From: Proales similis
Taxonomy: Eukaryota > Rotifera > Eurotatoria > Ploima > Proalidae
Direction of reading: 5' to 3'
Length of the DNA stretch: 64,000 nucleotides
Assembly (NCBI GenBank): GCA_019059635.1
Contig: JAGVRJ010000008.1
Span: 744,001-808,000 of the forward strand
Shown here: piece by piece, positions 39,901 to 51,562 of the stretch
Position numbering within the stretch: position 1 is the first letter of the stretch
How the letters are laid out: every line of letters begins with the position of its first letter
Notes under the pieces: model-generated
What the model was told of the DNA's origin: nothing
Seen by the model: only the letters and a program-made list of their open reading frames with translations
The model's database searches: none
Translations under genes and position numbers: made by a program

Positions 39901-41213
39901 GGCTATGATGGTGAGTCGGAGAAGGCAAAAAAAGCGACTAGGATGACTACGACGACGATCTAAAGATCTTGCCTCTGACGAGTTATAAAGCGGCAACGAG
40001 CTACCGCTCGACACGCGCTTGGCTTTGTGACTTGAACCGACGCTATCAATTGAGCTCCATCCACTCCCCCTCGCAGTGCCTGCGCCCAATCCGGTCTAAG
40101 CCTTGCAAACAACAAACGGATAATGATTTCATCGACCACCCGCTCGGTTATGAAACCAACCAGGGTCGCTCAAATTAATTCGCCTCTTATTGCTTTCATT
40201 TATTTGTGGCCAGACTTGCCACATTACGAACACTAGACGAGAGTATCAGCAAGTCAGCAAGCAGGAAAAAAATTAACATCTCCGCCACTTTTCTTTTGGC
40301 CATATTGCAACAGCAGATTTATCCAGCGCAGGTTTAACCAATTACATCGCTCGGCGATCAATTCGTCTGATGAAAGGGGAAGCGAGAAAAAAAAAATGCT
40401 AATCGCAGCACGTTCGATTCTCATCCGCGTCTGACGTAAATCGCAGACGAACAAGAAAAGACGCTCCGTTTTGCGATAAATCACTCTTTTGCAACAGGCA
40501 AGAAGGTCGCATTCGAGTGAAAATTAAAGGCATGAAGCGCTCATCTAAATCGGCAGTCGCAATCAACAGGCCGAATTCAACACGGTCTACTACTTGCTAG
40601 AATTTGATTTCTCACATCTAGGCAGCAAACGGCCTGGAAAATCAGCAAGTGAGCAAACATACGAACAGCCTTGTTTTGCTCGGTTTCTATTTTCAATTCT
40701 CCTATTCTCTCTGGTTCTCTTCATTTTTGTTTTATGCTTATGCTGAATTATGTAACCGTTTATTTCTAAACCTTGAAAGGCCCAGCAAGCATCAAGAGAG
40801 AAGGCATAATGTCGGTCGGTCGTAATAATTGCTCGAGCCAGGACACAAAGAATGCTTTTAATTCGACGCATTTGCATTCGCCGATGTGGTTACTTAAATT
40901 TACATCATGTTCGTGTGCCTGCTTGAGTACGAGTTTTGTTTTTCTGTTGCGACCACAGTTTGCTCATTCGTTTCGCTCGCTCGTTCATTTCTTTCTTGTC
41001 TCATTCTCTTTTCTTTTCACCTTTCGTTTCTACAGCCTATGCTAGCATAGCAGACGACGAGAAGCTGCGAAACGAGGGCAGCCTCTTTCACTTGTTGACT
41101 CATTCGTTTAAAATCGCGATTCTGTCTACTTGTACGCCGGCGCAGATTTCTTCTTTTAGACTTTTGTGTTTGTTGGACTGCGATCGATTCCGTCGTTTGA
41201 TTATGTCAACGCA

Positions 41214-41829
41214 ATGACGAGCCAAGCCGTACCTGAAGATAAAGTAAACCACTTAGCCTAGAGATTTTGGTCAAATTTGAAACCATTCATGTGTTGGCTC
41301 AGCTGAGTCTGCGCATCATTTACGTGCCAGCTCAAGAACAAGCAGAATTCCTAGTCTCGCCCACGCAAACAGGTAAGCGCATCGGCCTCCTCTTCGTCTC
41401 GACTCGCTAGTCTGATTTTTCAAACGCAGCTGCGCAAATATCCGAGCATGTGTTTGAGAATTGGCCTCAGGCGTGGCAAGGCCACCAAGTTCAGTCGGCT
41501 CGCGTTCTAAAGTTTATTTACCAGGGTCGCTTCTTGCACGAACAGGTCACATTTGAGTGTAAGTCGATTAGACGTTCAATTGATCGACGCTTTCCTAAGA
41601 GCTTTACAATTTAAAGCACTGAATCTCAAGGGAGGCAACTCAGTTGCGATGCACATGCTGCCTCGAGAGAAAATTCCCGAGCCAAGTATAAGTAGGTTGA
41701 AATTAAAGATATCGATCGAGAACTTGCCTGAGCTCGTCACAATTGCTAGACAACGCGGATAAAGAAAAGCTGGGCGAGACAGGAAATCGTAACGAGACAA
41801 GCGGATGCTGTGTGTGCTCAATCCTCTGA
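41214..41829 (+). CDS. UBL3: Membrane-anchored ubiquitin-like protein
   Basis: Five short exons (41214-41243, 41303-41372, 41430-41558, 41617-41685, 41750-41829) give 125 residues; human is 117. UBL3 is a ubiquitin-fold protein, prenylated and attached to the plasma membrane, that in mammals acts as a sorting modifier for small extracellular vesicles. The sequence shows the fold LSLRIIYVPAQEQAEFLVSP, HVFENWPQAW, VLKFIYQGRFLHEQVTF, AMHMLPREKIPEP and the C-terminus GCCVCSIL. The end is a CaaX box (CSIL) with a preceding Cys pair for lipidation, matching human CCVIL. The first exon codes only MTSQAVPEDK. The exons are too short to stand out as an open frame, so the gene is easy to miss. Confidence 0.93.
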
Positions 41830-42289
41830 AGAGGCAAACGGACAAACTTGAGCGAACTTGACCTTTCCACTCTGCGCGGCATTTATATTCACTCTCTGAC
41901 TCATAAGCCTTCTAGACGTCGACCATTATTCCTTTCTCGTTTCAGTCCCGCTTTATAATTTTCTTTTCCGTTCCTGTTTCTGAGCTTTGGAGCAAATTTT
42001 CGAATTTTCTTGGCATTTCTTACTTTGCAGCAACTTTTTTTTTTCTCTCTCTCTCTCTTGTTTACGTTTGACCTTAATAGATACCAAATTTTGAATATAA
42101 ACGAAAATACGAATTGTGAAAGAGGAGAAACGAAATCGAATGTGTTTTGCGCTTTTATTCCAACCTTTCTCTGTTTAAGCTCTTGTCGGCCTATTTATCA
42201 ATGATGATAAAATATGTCTCAAAAACAAACAAGCAAACAAAACGTTGAATAGACGAAAGAGACCAAAGAGAAGGGGGCTTTTGACTCGA

Positions 42290-44495
42290 TCAGTCAAGCT
42301 TGACGTTTCTGTAAATCGTTTTTATAAACTGGACGCTGGCAAAGTAGCCGACAGTAGCCATCATCAGAGAGAATACGTAGCATGATATGATCGAATAGGC
42401 GAAATACTGAAGAGTCTGTAGACCGCCGGACATGTTGCTGCGTTTCAGGTAAAAGTAAAGAGAATATGCAAACACAAACAGGCCAGTGGAGCCTGAGCTG
42501 ATCAGCGAGCGCCACCACCATCGGTAGTCTTCGCCCGCCAGCATAAAATAGGTCAAAGAAATAGACACGCAAACAGTGACACAAATGAGAATAAAGAACA
42601 CGATGGCCAGAATGCCGTACAACGTGTAGTGATCGCGGCCCCAGACCGTCGAGAATAGATAGTAGAGCTCGACGCTGATTGCCGAAAAGGGCAGAAAGCC
42701 GCCAATGAACATGTGCGCCGCCGCAGAGCGATACCAAGGAGTGTCGGGAATTTCTCGTCGAATGTTCTTGACGCGACACGGAGCGTCGAACGAGCCGGCC
42801 GAGTTCTTGCCCACTATGCCGCCGATGACCGTGAGCGGGTAGCCGACCACCAGCCAGACAAGGCTCAGAATGATGATTGTGGTGAAAGGCAGCGCCTGAG
42901 TGCTGCCATAGGCCCACGCAACCGTGTTCACCAGACTCCACGCAACGAAGAACGGAGCGGAGAAGAGCAGTGCGGCCAGATTCAGATTCCAGACCCAGCG
43001 TTCGCCGTTCATCTGGCGGTAGGTCTTGGCACTCACGTAGCCGGCCACGCCCGATGTCATCGCGTAGAGCAGAACAGCGGCCGTGTTCAGATTGCCGTGC
43101 TTGTGCACGTTGAAGAAACCCAGCAGAGCCATGAGGAGAATGCCGAACGAGAGTGCTAGGAACTGAGCGCCAACTCCGATTATTGAACAGAATAAAAGCC
43201 TGTGGTTGGGAAAGCGGAACACGTCGTTTGAGATTAACTTCCAGCCGTAGTCTTCATCGTCGATTGTGTCCTCGAGCTCATTGTTGTATCTCATCATGTC
43301 CTGGCGCAGAATTCTGGTCTACAAAAGTCCCGAGTGTTTAAAATTAATTTGCAACAACTGCAAATGCTTGTCACCACTGACCATAATGATGACCACAAAG
43401 CCGATAAGCAGAAATACGAGAATAACAGAGTTGATTATGGACAACCAATGGACCTTGACGAGTGGAGTTTGAGAGCAATGCGAATAGAGCACTACTGATT
43501 GCTACCTCGAGGGATTTGGGAAAGAAGCCGGCCGAGAGTCTGAGTTTATCTCTTTGCTCGAATTTCACGCTTTGAAATTGCCAGCTCGCTTTTAATGGAC
43601 TTGTTCGTTGAGAGAGAGACAGAGCTTATTCGGCTTACTTTGACTCAACCCAGTTCACGCTGTAGGTGAAAGTGATGGTTACCGGTGCAGTGACGTCATC
43701 GAGCTTAGAGGGTGCACGGTCGCTGGTGCTCACATTCACAAAAATGACCTTCGAGTTAGATTCGGCTCAGATTGCTGTCGGCGTCGGATTACGCAACGAA
43801 AATCTACCCGATCGAGACGGTAGCCGAATGTGAACTCATAATGGGTGTAGAGGAATGTATGATGAACATGAGGCAAAATGTTCTCCTCTTCGAAGAGACC
43901 CAAGAAGCCCCGGGCGGGCAAATCGTCTGTTTGACGTTAATCGGCGGTCAGCTCGACTCAGACATGATCGATTTGATGAAAGTCGGTTACCGATAACAAA
44001 TTCAAAATAGTAAAGATCTTCAATCGCAGCTTTGAGCTTGTGTAGGTCCTCGGTGTTTAGCTCGACAGTGCACAGAGTGGCAGTGTCAACGTTTTCCTTG
44101 TACTTGATCTTGTACATCGACTTGGCCATTCGGTCTCCGTCAAGCACCTCGCCGAGCGTGAGACTTCGATGTTCGATCTTGATTTGTTTGTTGATTGAAA
44201 ACGTGCTCGCTTTGAACCAAGATCGAATCGCTTACTTTTTCAGGCCTACATAGAGGCAGCGAGTAGTAGTGATAGGTCTCGTGCTAGTCGCAAAATCGTA
44301 GAGCAAGGAAAAAAGATCAAGTTTCGGTGGCTATCAACTCACCGGGTTCCAGTAAGGACCGATTTTGTTCACATAGACTTCAACGTGGTCACCAGCTGAA
44401 TATTTTCCTGCCTCTGCTCTTAGGGCGCCGATGAAAAGGAGCAGCCAGAAGGCCAATTCCGGTATTTGTTTTAGTGAGGCGAACTGCAGTGTCAT
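42290..44495 (-). CDS. TM9SF1: Transmembrane 9 superfamily member 1
   Basis: A nonaspanin. It has a signal peptide ([18 protein letters not shown]), a lumenal domain in several short exons ([30 protein letters not shown]), then the large last exon (43315-42290) with membrane segments. Landmarks are [74 protein letters not shown] and [14 protein letters not shown]. The ending [10 protein letters not shown] matches the TM9SF1 signature (IYVNLKMD), where the K-x-D tail is a Golgi/COPI retention signal. The RSNMSG and DHYTLYGIL blocks favour TM9SF1 over TM9SF2/3/4. TM9SF1 is tied to endosomal/Golgi trafficking and autophagy in mammals. The gene is tail to tail with UBL3 and head to head with the PGRMC-like gene. 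Confidence 0.93.
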
Positions 44496-45232
44496 GCTTG
44501 ATTGGAGCGGATTGGATCCTCGCGAAAACTCTTAACTAAGCGCTCTAGTTTCGATCGCCTATAGTCAAATGCGTCTCTCTCTCTCTCTCTATGCCTGTGT
44601 GTGCGTGAGCGTGTACGTTGGCAAGTCGCATGGAACAAAATGCTAAAAAAGAGAGAGAGGCTCGACAAGCTAGTTCACCAATAGTAGTCAAAATCTTTTA
44701 TGAAGAGAAATTCGCAATCTAGCACATACGTGAATAAAATTTGCAGCTTTATGATAATTAAAAATGGCAATCGCAACCAAATTGAGGACAAATACGTGGC
44801 ATGAGCTGCACTGAGGACAAGCACTAGAACTAGACCTGACTAGATAAGGAGCAAATTTCGCCTCGGAAATCTTCGTGAGAGCATGTTTTGTGTTGAATTA
44901 GGCAAGCAATCGGCCAGGAGTGGACGAACGACAGAAGCAAAGAGAGAATATTAAATCAGAATTGAACAAAGAGCGTTTGATTCCGATTAATCAAATTTTC
45001 TTGTTTGGTATTTGCTCTTCCCACCATCACAGGCGGTTGAAATAATTTATGAAATTGAAGACGAGCAAGAGGTTGAACAATGCACGCTCGATCACACGCG
45101 TTCATCACCACTTACTTTGAGCTCATGCACGACAGAGTCAATTTGAGCGGATTAGAAGTGCTTTTGTTGGTTTCTCAAAGCGCTCCTGACTGGTTCGTTT
45201 CGCTTTAGAATCAAGTGTCTTTCAGCAGCAAC
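44496..45232 (+). other. Head-to-head promoter region of TM9SF1 and PGRMC-like genes
   Basis: About 0.74 kb, with a CT tract at about 44574-44591. No gene was seen. Confidence 0.5.
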
Positions 45233-45893
45233 ATGCCAGACGGCCTGGGTATTGCTCGTCGCTTTGTGGACGACATAGTTTCATCTCCGCTCAACATCTG
45301 CCTGGTCGCTCTCATCTGCTACTTCTCGTACAAGCTGATCAAGCGTGAAAACGTCGAACGCAAGCACAGACGCGAGACACAGCCGCATTTAGAGCCGATG
45401 CCCAAGCAAGACTTTACACTCGAGCAGCTGCGCTTCTACGACGGAGTAAAGTCAAATGGCCGAGTGTTGATCGGCGTGCTCGGCAAAGTGTTCGATGTGT
45501 CGGCCTCAACCAACTTTTACGGTCCAGGTAGCCGCCAGAATGAAGATAGCGCGTGTAAATCACTGATCGTACAAAACGTAGGCGGCCCGTACTCTGTTTT
45601 CGCTGGCCGAGACGCATCAAGGGCTCTGGCAACATTTTCAGTGGATCAGTCACTGTTCAAGGAGACTCATGACGATCTGGCTGATCTAACGCCGTCTGAG
45701 ATGGGCAGCGTCAAAGAGTGGGAAATGCAGTTTTTGGGTAAACAATTCACTCCGTTCTTCACGCCGCATTGAGCTTTTGAACAAATAAAATAAAGAAAAA
45801 TACCCGGTGGTGGGCAAGCTGCTGAAGCCAGGCGAAGAGCCGACAGACTACTCGAAAACCGAGACTGGCCAAGAGGAGAAAAAGCAGCTTTAA
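45233..45893 (+). CDS. PGRMC1: Membrane-associated progesterone receptor component (cytochrome b5-like)
   Basis: Three exons (45233-45527, 45582-45737, 45796-45893) give 182 residues; human PGRMC1 is 195. One N-terminal membrane helix (PLNICLVALICYFSYKL) is followed by a cytochrome b5-like heme-binding domain: DFTLEQLRFYDG, VLGKVFDVSAS, FYGPGGPYSVFAGRDASRAL, and the tail YPVVGKLLKPGEEPTDYS. Family members bind heme through a Tyr in the YGP..GPY segment, which is intact, and support P450 and sterol metabolism at the ER. The first intron (54 nt) is a multiple of three with no stop, so it could be retained. The second intron removes a false C-terminus ending TPH. Whether it is PGRMC1 or PGRMC2 cannot be decided. 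Confidence 0.92.
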
Positions 45894-46447
45894 AGCAGGC
45901 CGTGTTGCAGCACATGAAATTTTGAATGAAAGTAACATACAAACAAGCTTGAGGCGTAGGCCGCTTGATTCCGCTTTGCTCAAACCTTTCCGAGTGCAAA
46001 CTTGACCTTATTCGTCAGTCTTACTTCCGAGTGAACTTTGTGCTCGGCCCTTTTCTGTATTCAGAATTTTATCAATATTTTTCTCATACATTTACGCCCG
46101 TCAGTCAGTTGCTGAGCCAATGTGGCTTTTTGAATCGATTATTGCTGGCTTGACCAACAAGCTTTATTGAAATTATTGAAACAACGAGAAAATGAAATGA
46201 GCATCAGCACTAAACTTGGCTCTTAGAATGCACTCAAAGGCCCACAACGAGGCCCGTGATACACATGCATCCGGTAGACTCAACTCGTTTAAACAAAAAC
46301 AAACAAAATTTTGTTGTGGAATAAACTTTCAAATCTTCACAATCTGACTGGCTCGAGCGTGTCAATTCTGGTTTGGTATTTAAACACCAGTCTGTTGCTC
46401 GACGTCGACTTTTCACGTTCTGCTCATTTGCCTCATCTTAAGGCAAG
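45894..46447 (+). other. Intergenic region before EXOSC9
   Basis: About 0.55 kb between same-strand genes. Nothing gene-like was seen. Confidence 0.5.
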
Positions 46448-47687
46448 ATGAGAGAGATTCCGTTGTCGCTTAGCGAATACGATTTCGTGCTCAAGGCTCT
46501 GGCAGAGAATCTGGTAAATTGCTAGAAGAACGCTGCGGACACATTTAACTGAGACTGCGGTCCGAAGAGAATTGACAGACGCCAGGTCTATGACTTTAGA
46601 GATATTGACATAAAATTCCTGAGCACCAGAGGCGGCTGTGTAGTGCATTTGGGTCAAACTCAGTGAGACATTGTTTATTAATTGTTTAGCCAAGAGAATA
46701 TGGCGGATTGATGAAACCGCTTTTGAAAAGAGTGACTGGCCAAGTGTCGGCCGAAATAGTGAAACCAAAAGACTCGAGACCAAACGAAGGACTGCTGAAG
46801 GTGAATCTGGAGCTGTCGCCAATGGCGGCTCAGCATTTTGAGGCAAACAAGTAAATCTCGACTCGCAGCCGGTCGAATTCAATTGACCCTGATCTGCTGA
46901 TTGAAAGACAGAGCAATCAGGGAGTAGAACTCAATCGTTTGCTGGAGAAGAATGTGAAGCAGTCGAGATGTCTTGACGTCGAGTCGCTCTGCATTCGAGT
47001 CGGCGAGAAAGTCTGGCAGATCAGAGTCGACTTGAATGCGATGAATCACGATGGGAACATATTGGACGCGGCCAACATTGCCCTCATCTGCTCACTGGCT
47101 CACTTTCGCTTGCCCGAAGTTCATGTGGCCGGCGACGAGATCAAGATCGTGAGTAGGCTCCATCATCTGGCTTCTTCAAAAAAACCCAACTTTTCGTTTT
47201 CGCCGAGTAGTACACTGAAGAGGAGCGCGATCCGGTTCCGTTGAGCATTCTGCACATGCCACTGTGCATCACATTCGCATTTTTCGATCAAGGGTAACCG
47301 ATCAAGTAACGAAATGACCAAGTTTCTGAGCCTCACACTCGAATAGCAAATATCTGCTGGTCGATCCGACCGACCTTGAAGAGAGATGCATGGACGGTAA
47401 GCTGGTGATTGGAATGAACAAGCACAAGGAAATCTGCACGATGCAGTTGAGCGGCAATCTCCTCTTACTCAAAGATCAGGTATCAGATTGAGACCTTCGA
47501 AAGGCGATCTACCGCTAATAGCCGAAATAAACAGGTCAAGAGATGTGTGAGCATTGCAGCAAGCCGGGTAATCAAGATTAGCGAGCTCATTCAGAGTAAA
47601 ATTGAGAAGATCAATTCGGCCGAGACCAAACAGCGTAACGGCAGAGCTTTAAGCCAAACGGGCCCAATGGACAAATTGACCATTTAG
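46448..47687 (+). CDS. EXOSC9: Exosome complex component RRP45
   Basis: Seven exons (46448-46513, 46568-46662, 46731-46850, 46908-47148, 47211-47293, 47347-47479, 47535-47687) give 296 residues. This is an RNase PH-fold subunit of the nine-subunit ring of the RNA exosome, non-catalytic in animals. Landmarks are MREIPLSLSEYDF, RRQVYDFRDIDIKF, NLELSPMAAQHFE, GEKVWQIRVDLNAMNHDGN, YTEEERDPVPLSILHMPLCI, LVDPTDLEERCMDG and MNKHKEICTMQ. Human EXOSC9 is 439 aa because of an acidic C-terminal tail with a SUMO-interacting motif. Here the protein stops about 30 residues after the RNase PH fold, so that tail is missing. AATAAA occurs at 47714-47719. Confidence 0.95.
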
Positions 47688-47713
47688 ATCAAATTAAATC
47701 TTTTTTGCTTTCA

Positions 47714-47719
47714 AATAAA
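47714..47719 (+). promoter_or_regulatory. Polyadenylation signal of EXOSC9
   Basis: AATAAA 27 nt after the stop codon. Confidence 0.6.
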
Positions 47720-48164
47720 TAAGTGGAAAATTGGCGGATTTGGCACACAATGGGTGGTGATGTTTGCATTTATATTGAATTATAAACCATCGCTCGGCTA
47801 CAAGACGGCTAGCTTGATAAAGCTCACCAACTTGCGGCAATCGTCATCGCAATGGCCATGCACTGGCGGCATTGTTAGGGATACATACTTCGTAAGTTTG
47901 TATAAAACTTAGTGTTTAGAGTCGGAAAGGCCACCGCCTGCGCTAATTATAGCTTTAACCAATTCGAAGAAACTGGGTAGTAAGCGAACGCGCATAAAGA
48001 CGCATGAGACAAATAGCGTTGCTACTCGGTCGTATCTGACAGATGGCCCAAGTTAGAAGGGCTTTCCAGTTCAAGAGATAAACCGAACTTGAATTGCATT
48101 GAATAAACTCAGTTTATTTACAGAATAGCAAAGTTGATAAAAGACAGATGAAGCAACAGCTTAA
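47720..48164 (+). other. Intergenic region between convergent EXOSC9 and ISWI
   Basis: About 0.45 kb. It contains TTTATT at 48113-48118, the minus-strand polyadenylation signal for ISWI. No gene was seen. Confidence 0.5.
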
Positions 48165-51100
48165 CTATTTTTTGGCCTTTTTACTCTTGCTTGATGGCGT
48201 ATCACTCTTGGCCTCGGACTTTCTCTTCGACTTGCCGTTCATGCTTTCGTTGGCTGCGGCGGCTTTTTGGGCATTTTCTTTGTTCCCGTTGGCTCGGGCG
48301 CCTTTTTTGCCCGACTTTGACTCGGACGAGTTCAAATCGTGGCTGGAGAGGGCTTTGTTGGCGCCACCTTTCGAGAGTCGTTTCTTCTCGGCTTTCTCTT
48401 TCTCCTCCAGCTCTTGGTTCTCTCGTTCAATCAGCGTGATCAGGGTGTTACAGCGTCGCTGAAGCTCCATGGACGTGCGCGACTTGATGAACCAGTCGAA
48501 GCGGAACTGGGGCGCTTGCCTAATCGCATAACGCAGCTCGTCGTAGACGTTTTCTTTGTCGAAGCCGAGCTTGTGCAAATAGCAGATGAGAAACCTGTCC
48601 TCTTCTTCGGTGTAGTTCTTGCCCTTGTTGGAGCCGTATTGAATCTTGAGCTGGAAGAAGGGCGACTTGTGTCGGGCCATCTTGGCATCGAGCGCTTTCT
48701 TGATGCTTATGCGCCGCTGAATCTTGGCCTCGCCTCTTTCGATCTGCGCGATTATCTTCTCAATGTCTTGCAGCTCGTTGTACCGCTGCCAGAACACTCG
48801 CGCGTATTCGCACACTTCCTTGGGCGTTTTGCCTTCGACCTCTTGCGAAATGTTGTCCAGATCTTCTCGGCCGTACTTTTCGTTTGCCTTGATGAACTGA
48901 TTAAAGTCTCGCTTGGACCAGTTTGTGAAGCCCTCGGTGAGCAGCTGTTCCTTTTCCTGCATCTCCTCTTCGGTCAGAGGCTCGGCCTCGTCGATTTTCT
49001 TCTGCTCGTCTAGCATCTGATTGCTCTCGTCGTCGGCCGGAAGATCAACGTCCTTGAGCGCTTTGTACCCGATCGACTTGCGATATGCGTATATTTCCCG
49101 ATCTAGCAGCTCGAACAGGCGAGCGGGAAAGAACTGGAAATCCTGAACGTACGGCTGCTTGGGCGGCCGAGGAGCTTTGGGCGCCTTTGGCTCGCCGCTT
49201 CGCAGCGCTTCGCGAAAGTATTGGTCGATCGCATAGTTGGCTTTTCTCTCTCGCTTGGGCGGCTCGATCCACTTTATGCCAATGCCGTCGCCGTGCGTCT
49301 TGCGGTAGTCCATGCCCTCGAACTTGTACACACTGTCGGGCGGCGCGTTCTCCGAGTCGATGGTGAACTTTCTAAGCTGCGATTCGCCCAGCTTCTCCAG
49401 CTCGCTTTTCATCTGCTCGGTTCGCTTGGCACCCTCGGCCAGCACTTCGTCAATGTCCTTGTCGGTGATGTCGGTCTCTTTGGAGGAGAATACGTAGTTG
49501 GCGCCGTGACGAATCATCGACAACATCTCGTCTTTGTCGATTTTCTGATTCGAGTCGGTCAGACGGCCCTGCTGAATGACCACATTGTCGAGTCTGAGCT
49601 TGAGCTCGGCTCGGTAGTTGATTCGGTCCTCGACCGTGTTGTCTGTGATCAAGCGGAACACGCGCACCGTTTTGGTCTGGCCGATACGATGAGCACGGTC
49701 CATGGCCTGCAAGTCGGCCTGCGGATTCCAGTCCGAGTCGTAAATGATTACTGTGTCTGCTGTGGCCAAGTTGATGCCGAGGCCTCCGGCGCGAGTCGAA
49801 AGCATGAACACGAACTTGGTCGAACCCGGCGCGTTGTAGGCGTTTATTGACGCCTGGCGGTCTTCGTGTTTCGTGTCGCCATCAAGACGACAGTACTCAT
49901 GGCCTCGCCACAAGCAGTAATCCTCGAGTATGTCGAGCATTCGAGTCATTTGACTGAATATGAGAACCCGCGAGCCCTGCTCCTTCAGCTTGGTGAGCAG
50001 CTTGTCGAGCACGACCATTTTGCCCGAGTTGTCCACTATGTGCTGATCGGTGGTGTAGGGAGGGCCTGGCTCTGCGCCCTCGAACATGTACGGATGGTTG
50101 CAGCATTTGCGCAAGTGCATCAGGATGTTTATGAGGCGCATTCGCTCGCCCTTGTGAGTGTTGCTGTTCAGCAGGTCGATGTCTTTCATCAGAATTTTTG
50201 TGTACCACTGCCGCTGCATGGCGCTGAGACCAACGTAGAGCTTGGTTTCTACCTTTGGCGGTAACGCTTTCTCCACGTCCGACTTTAAGCGTCTGAGCAA
50301 AAACGGCTTGAGTATCTGATGCAGCTTGGTGATCACGTCCTGGTCTTCGCCCAGACACTTGTTCACGTCGAACATCTCGTTGAACTCTTCGTCCGAATTG
50401 AATATGTCCGGCACGAGGAAGTTGAGCAGTGCCCACAACTCGCGCAGGTTGTTTTGTAGCGGCGTGCCGGTGATCAGCAGGCGGTTGCGAGAGCTCAGCT
50501 TGCGCACAAGGACCGACAGCTTTGACTCGTCGTTCTTGATGCGGTGAGCTTCGTCGATGATTATGTAGCTCCACTTGAACTTGCGAAGGTTGGCTGTCTC
50601 GAGCAGAACGCCTTCGTACGATGTGATCAACACTTCCCATTTGTTCTCGTCGAATAGGTCGTCGCTGACTATTTTCGCTCTCTCCTCCTTCAAGCCGGTC
50701 AGACAGAGCACCTTGATCGAAGGACACCACTTGTTGAATTCATTCACCCAGTTCTGCAGCGTTGACTTGGGCACGATGACGAGATGTGGTCGCGCGTTGT
50801 TGCGAAAGTGCTTCATGTAGCCCATCAGCGAGATGGTCTGCAGTGTCTTGCCCAGGCCCATCTCGTCGGCCAGAATTCCGTTTATGCCGTTCTGGTAGAG
50901 CGAAATCATCCAGTTGAGGCCGCGTATTTGATAGTCGCGCATCTGGCCGCCCTTTATGTAGCCGGGCGACGTGTAAAAGTGGGTGATTACGTCAACGTCG
51001 CGTTCAAACTCATCCGCGGTCGCCTTTAGCTCTTCCTCTTCTTCCTGTTCGGTCATGCGATGGCGATGGTCGCCGGCATTCTCGCTCGACTTGCGACCAC

Positions 51101-51167
51101 CGGCGCCGCCTTCTGACTTGGCAAGCTTGGCTTTAAGCAATTCTAATTTTTCAAAAATCTTCTCCAT
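48165..51167 (-). CDS. SMARCA5: ISWI chromatin-remodelling ATPase (SMARCA5/SNF2H type)
   Basis: A single uninterrupted frame of 1,000 residues. It starts with a short basic segment, then the AutoN-like [14 protein letters not shown], and the SNF2 motor: [11 protein letters not shown] (Walker A), [11 protein letters not shown] (DEAH box), [21 protein letters not shown] and [12 protein letters not shown]. The C-terminal third holds the negative-regulator segment and the HAND-SANT-SLIDE nucleosome/linker binding module ([79 protein letters not shown]). It slides and spaces nucleosomes. Compared with human SMARCA5 (1,052 aa), the acidic region and most of the sequence before the AutoN motif are missing or lie in unseen upstream exons. 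Head to head with MAGOH. Confidence 0.97.
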   Translation of the reverse strand: MEKIFEKLELLKAKLAKSEGGAGGRKSSENAGDHRHRMTEQEEEEELKATADEFERDVDVITHFYTSPGYIKGGQMRDYQIRGLNWMISLYQNGINGILADEMGLGKTLQTISLMGYMKHFRNNARPHLVIVPKSTLQNWVNEFNKWCPSIKVLCLTGLKEERAKIVSDDLFDENKWEVLITSYEGVLLETANLRKFKWSYIIIDEAHRIKNDESKLSVLVRKLSSRNRLLITGTPLQNNLRELWALLNFLVPDIFNSDEEFNEMFDVNKCLGEDQDVITKLHQILKPFLLRRLKSDVEKALPPKVETKLYVGLSAMQRQWYTKILMKDIDLLNSNTHKGERMRLINILMHLRKCCNHPYMFEGAEPGPPYTTDQHIVDNSGKMVVLDKLLTKLKEQGSRVLIFSQMTRMLDILEDYCLWRGHEYCRLDGDTKHEDRQASINAYNAPGSTKFVFMLSTRAGGLGINLATADTVIIYDSDWNPQADLQAMDRAHRIGQTKTVRVFRLITDNTVEDRINYRAELKLRLDNVVIQQGRLTDSNQKIDKDEMLSMIRHGANYVFSSKETDITDKDIDEVLAEGAKRTEQMKSELEKLGESQLRKFTIDSENAPPDSVYKFEGMDYRKTHGDGIGIKWIEPPKRERKANYAIDQYFREALRSGEPKAPKAPRPPKQPYVQDFQFFPARLFELLDREIYAYRKSIGYKALKDVDLPADDESNQMLDEQKKIDEAEPLTEEEMQEKEQLLTEGFTNWSKRDFNQFIKANEKYGREDLDNISQEVEGKTPKEVCEYARVFWQRYNELQDIEKIIAQIERGEAKIQRRISIKKALDAKMARHKSPFFQLKIQYGSNKGKNYTEEEDRFLICYLHKLGFDKENVYDELRYAIRQAPQFRFDWFIKSRTSMELQRRCNTLITLIERENQELEEKEKAEKKRLSKGGANKALSSHDLNSSESKSGKKGARANGNKENAQKAAAANESMNGKSKRKSEAKSDTPSSKSKKAKK

Positions 51168-51562
51168 TGCGCGCGCTAGTCTCTGAAATGGTGGCCAATC
51201 AATAATCCCTCTCGCTGTTTTATTTTACACACACACAAGAGCGTTGGAGATTACCATCGACCACCGGTTTGTCCGATATGTTCAAAATTGTCCAGCTTGC
51301 CTGCGACTGAATTGAGCCAGAGCAGCCCTGGCCGGGCCTGGTCGAAGAATTGGCCTCAGCCAAACTTGAATTCGGTCTATCATCGACTTGAAGCTAATTT
51401 TATTGAATGGCTATGCTTCGAATGGCAATTTACATTTGACACGTTGGAGGTCGAGAAGAATGAAAGGGAGAAGGGGGAGGAGCAAGTGGCGGCGCTGGTA
51501 GGTTGTGAGCAAGCGCGAGCTACGACGAACAACACGGCCGTTCTAAACACTTCAAGTTCAAA
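51168..51562 (+). promoter_or_regulatory. Bidirectional promoter region of ISWI and MAGOH
   Basis: 395 bp separate the two start codons. On the minus strand TTTCAG at about 51183 looks like an acceptor just upstream of the ISWI ATG, and an upstream GGTAATC site could be its donor, so a non-coding first exon of ISWI probably lies here. No core promoter motif is clear. Confidence 0.5.

Larger units (their letters stand above)
37864..41213 (+). other. Gene-poor interval upstream of the DYRK gene
   Basis: About 3.3 kb without a supported gene. It holds GA repeats (38795-38814), a GAT/GAC block (39850-39900), A and T runs, and many GAGA-type elements. Open frames such as 39020-39418 (-) have no motif and no splice partners. 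It probably includes the DYRK promoter and the UBL3 promoter. Confidence 0.5.

Noticed and set aside
42294-42941. 215-codon minus-strand frame within TM9SF1
   Set aside because: A shifted frame of the TM9SF1 last exon, whose true frame matches the family to the C-terminus.
45738-45772. C-terminus ending FTPFFTPH for the PGRMC-like protein
   Set aside because: This reads into an intron. Splicing to 45796 restores the family tail YPVVGKLLKPGEEPTDYS.
49897-50730. 277-codon frame on the minus strand, and long plus-strand frames within 48191-51186
   Set aside because: They overlap the ISWI coding region in other frames and read as Arg/His/Leu-rich shadow sequence. The ISWI frame is unmistakable.
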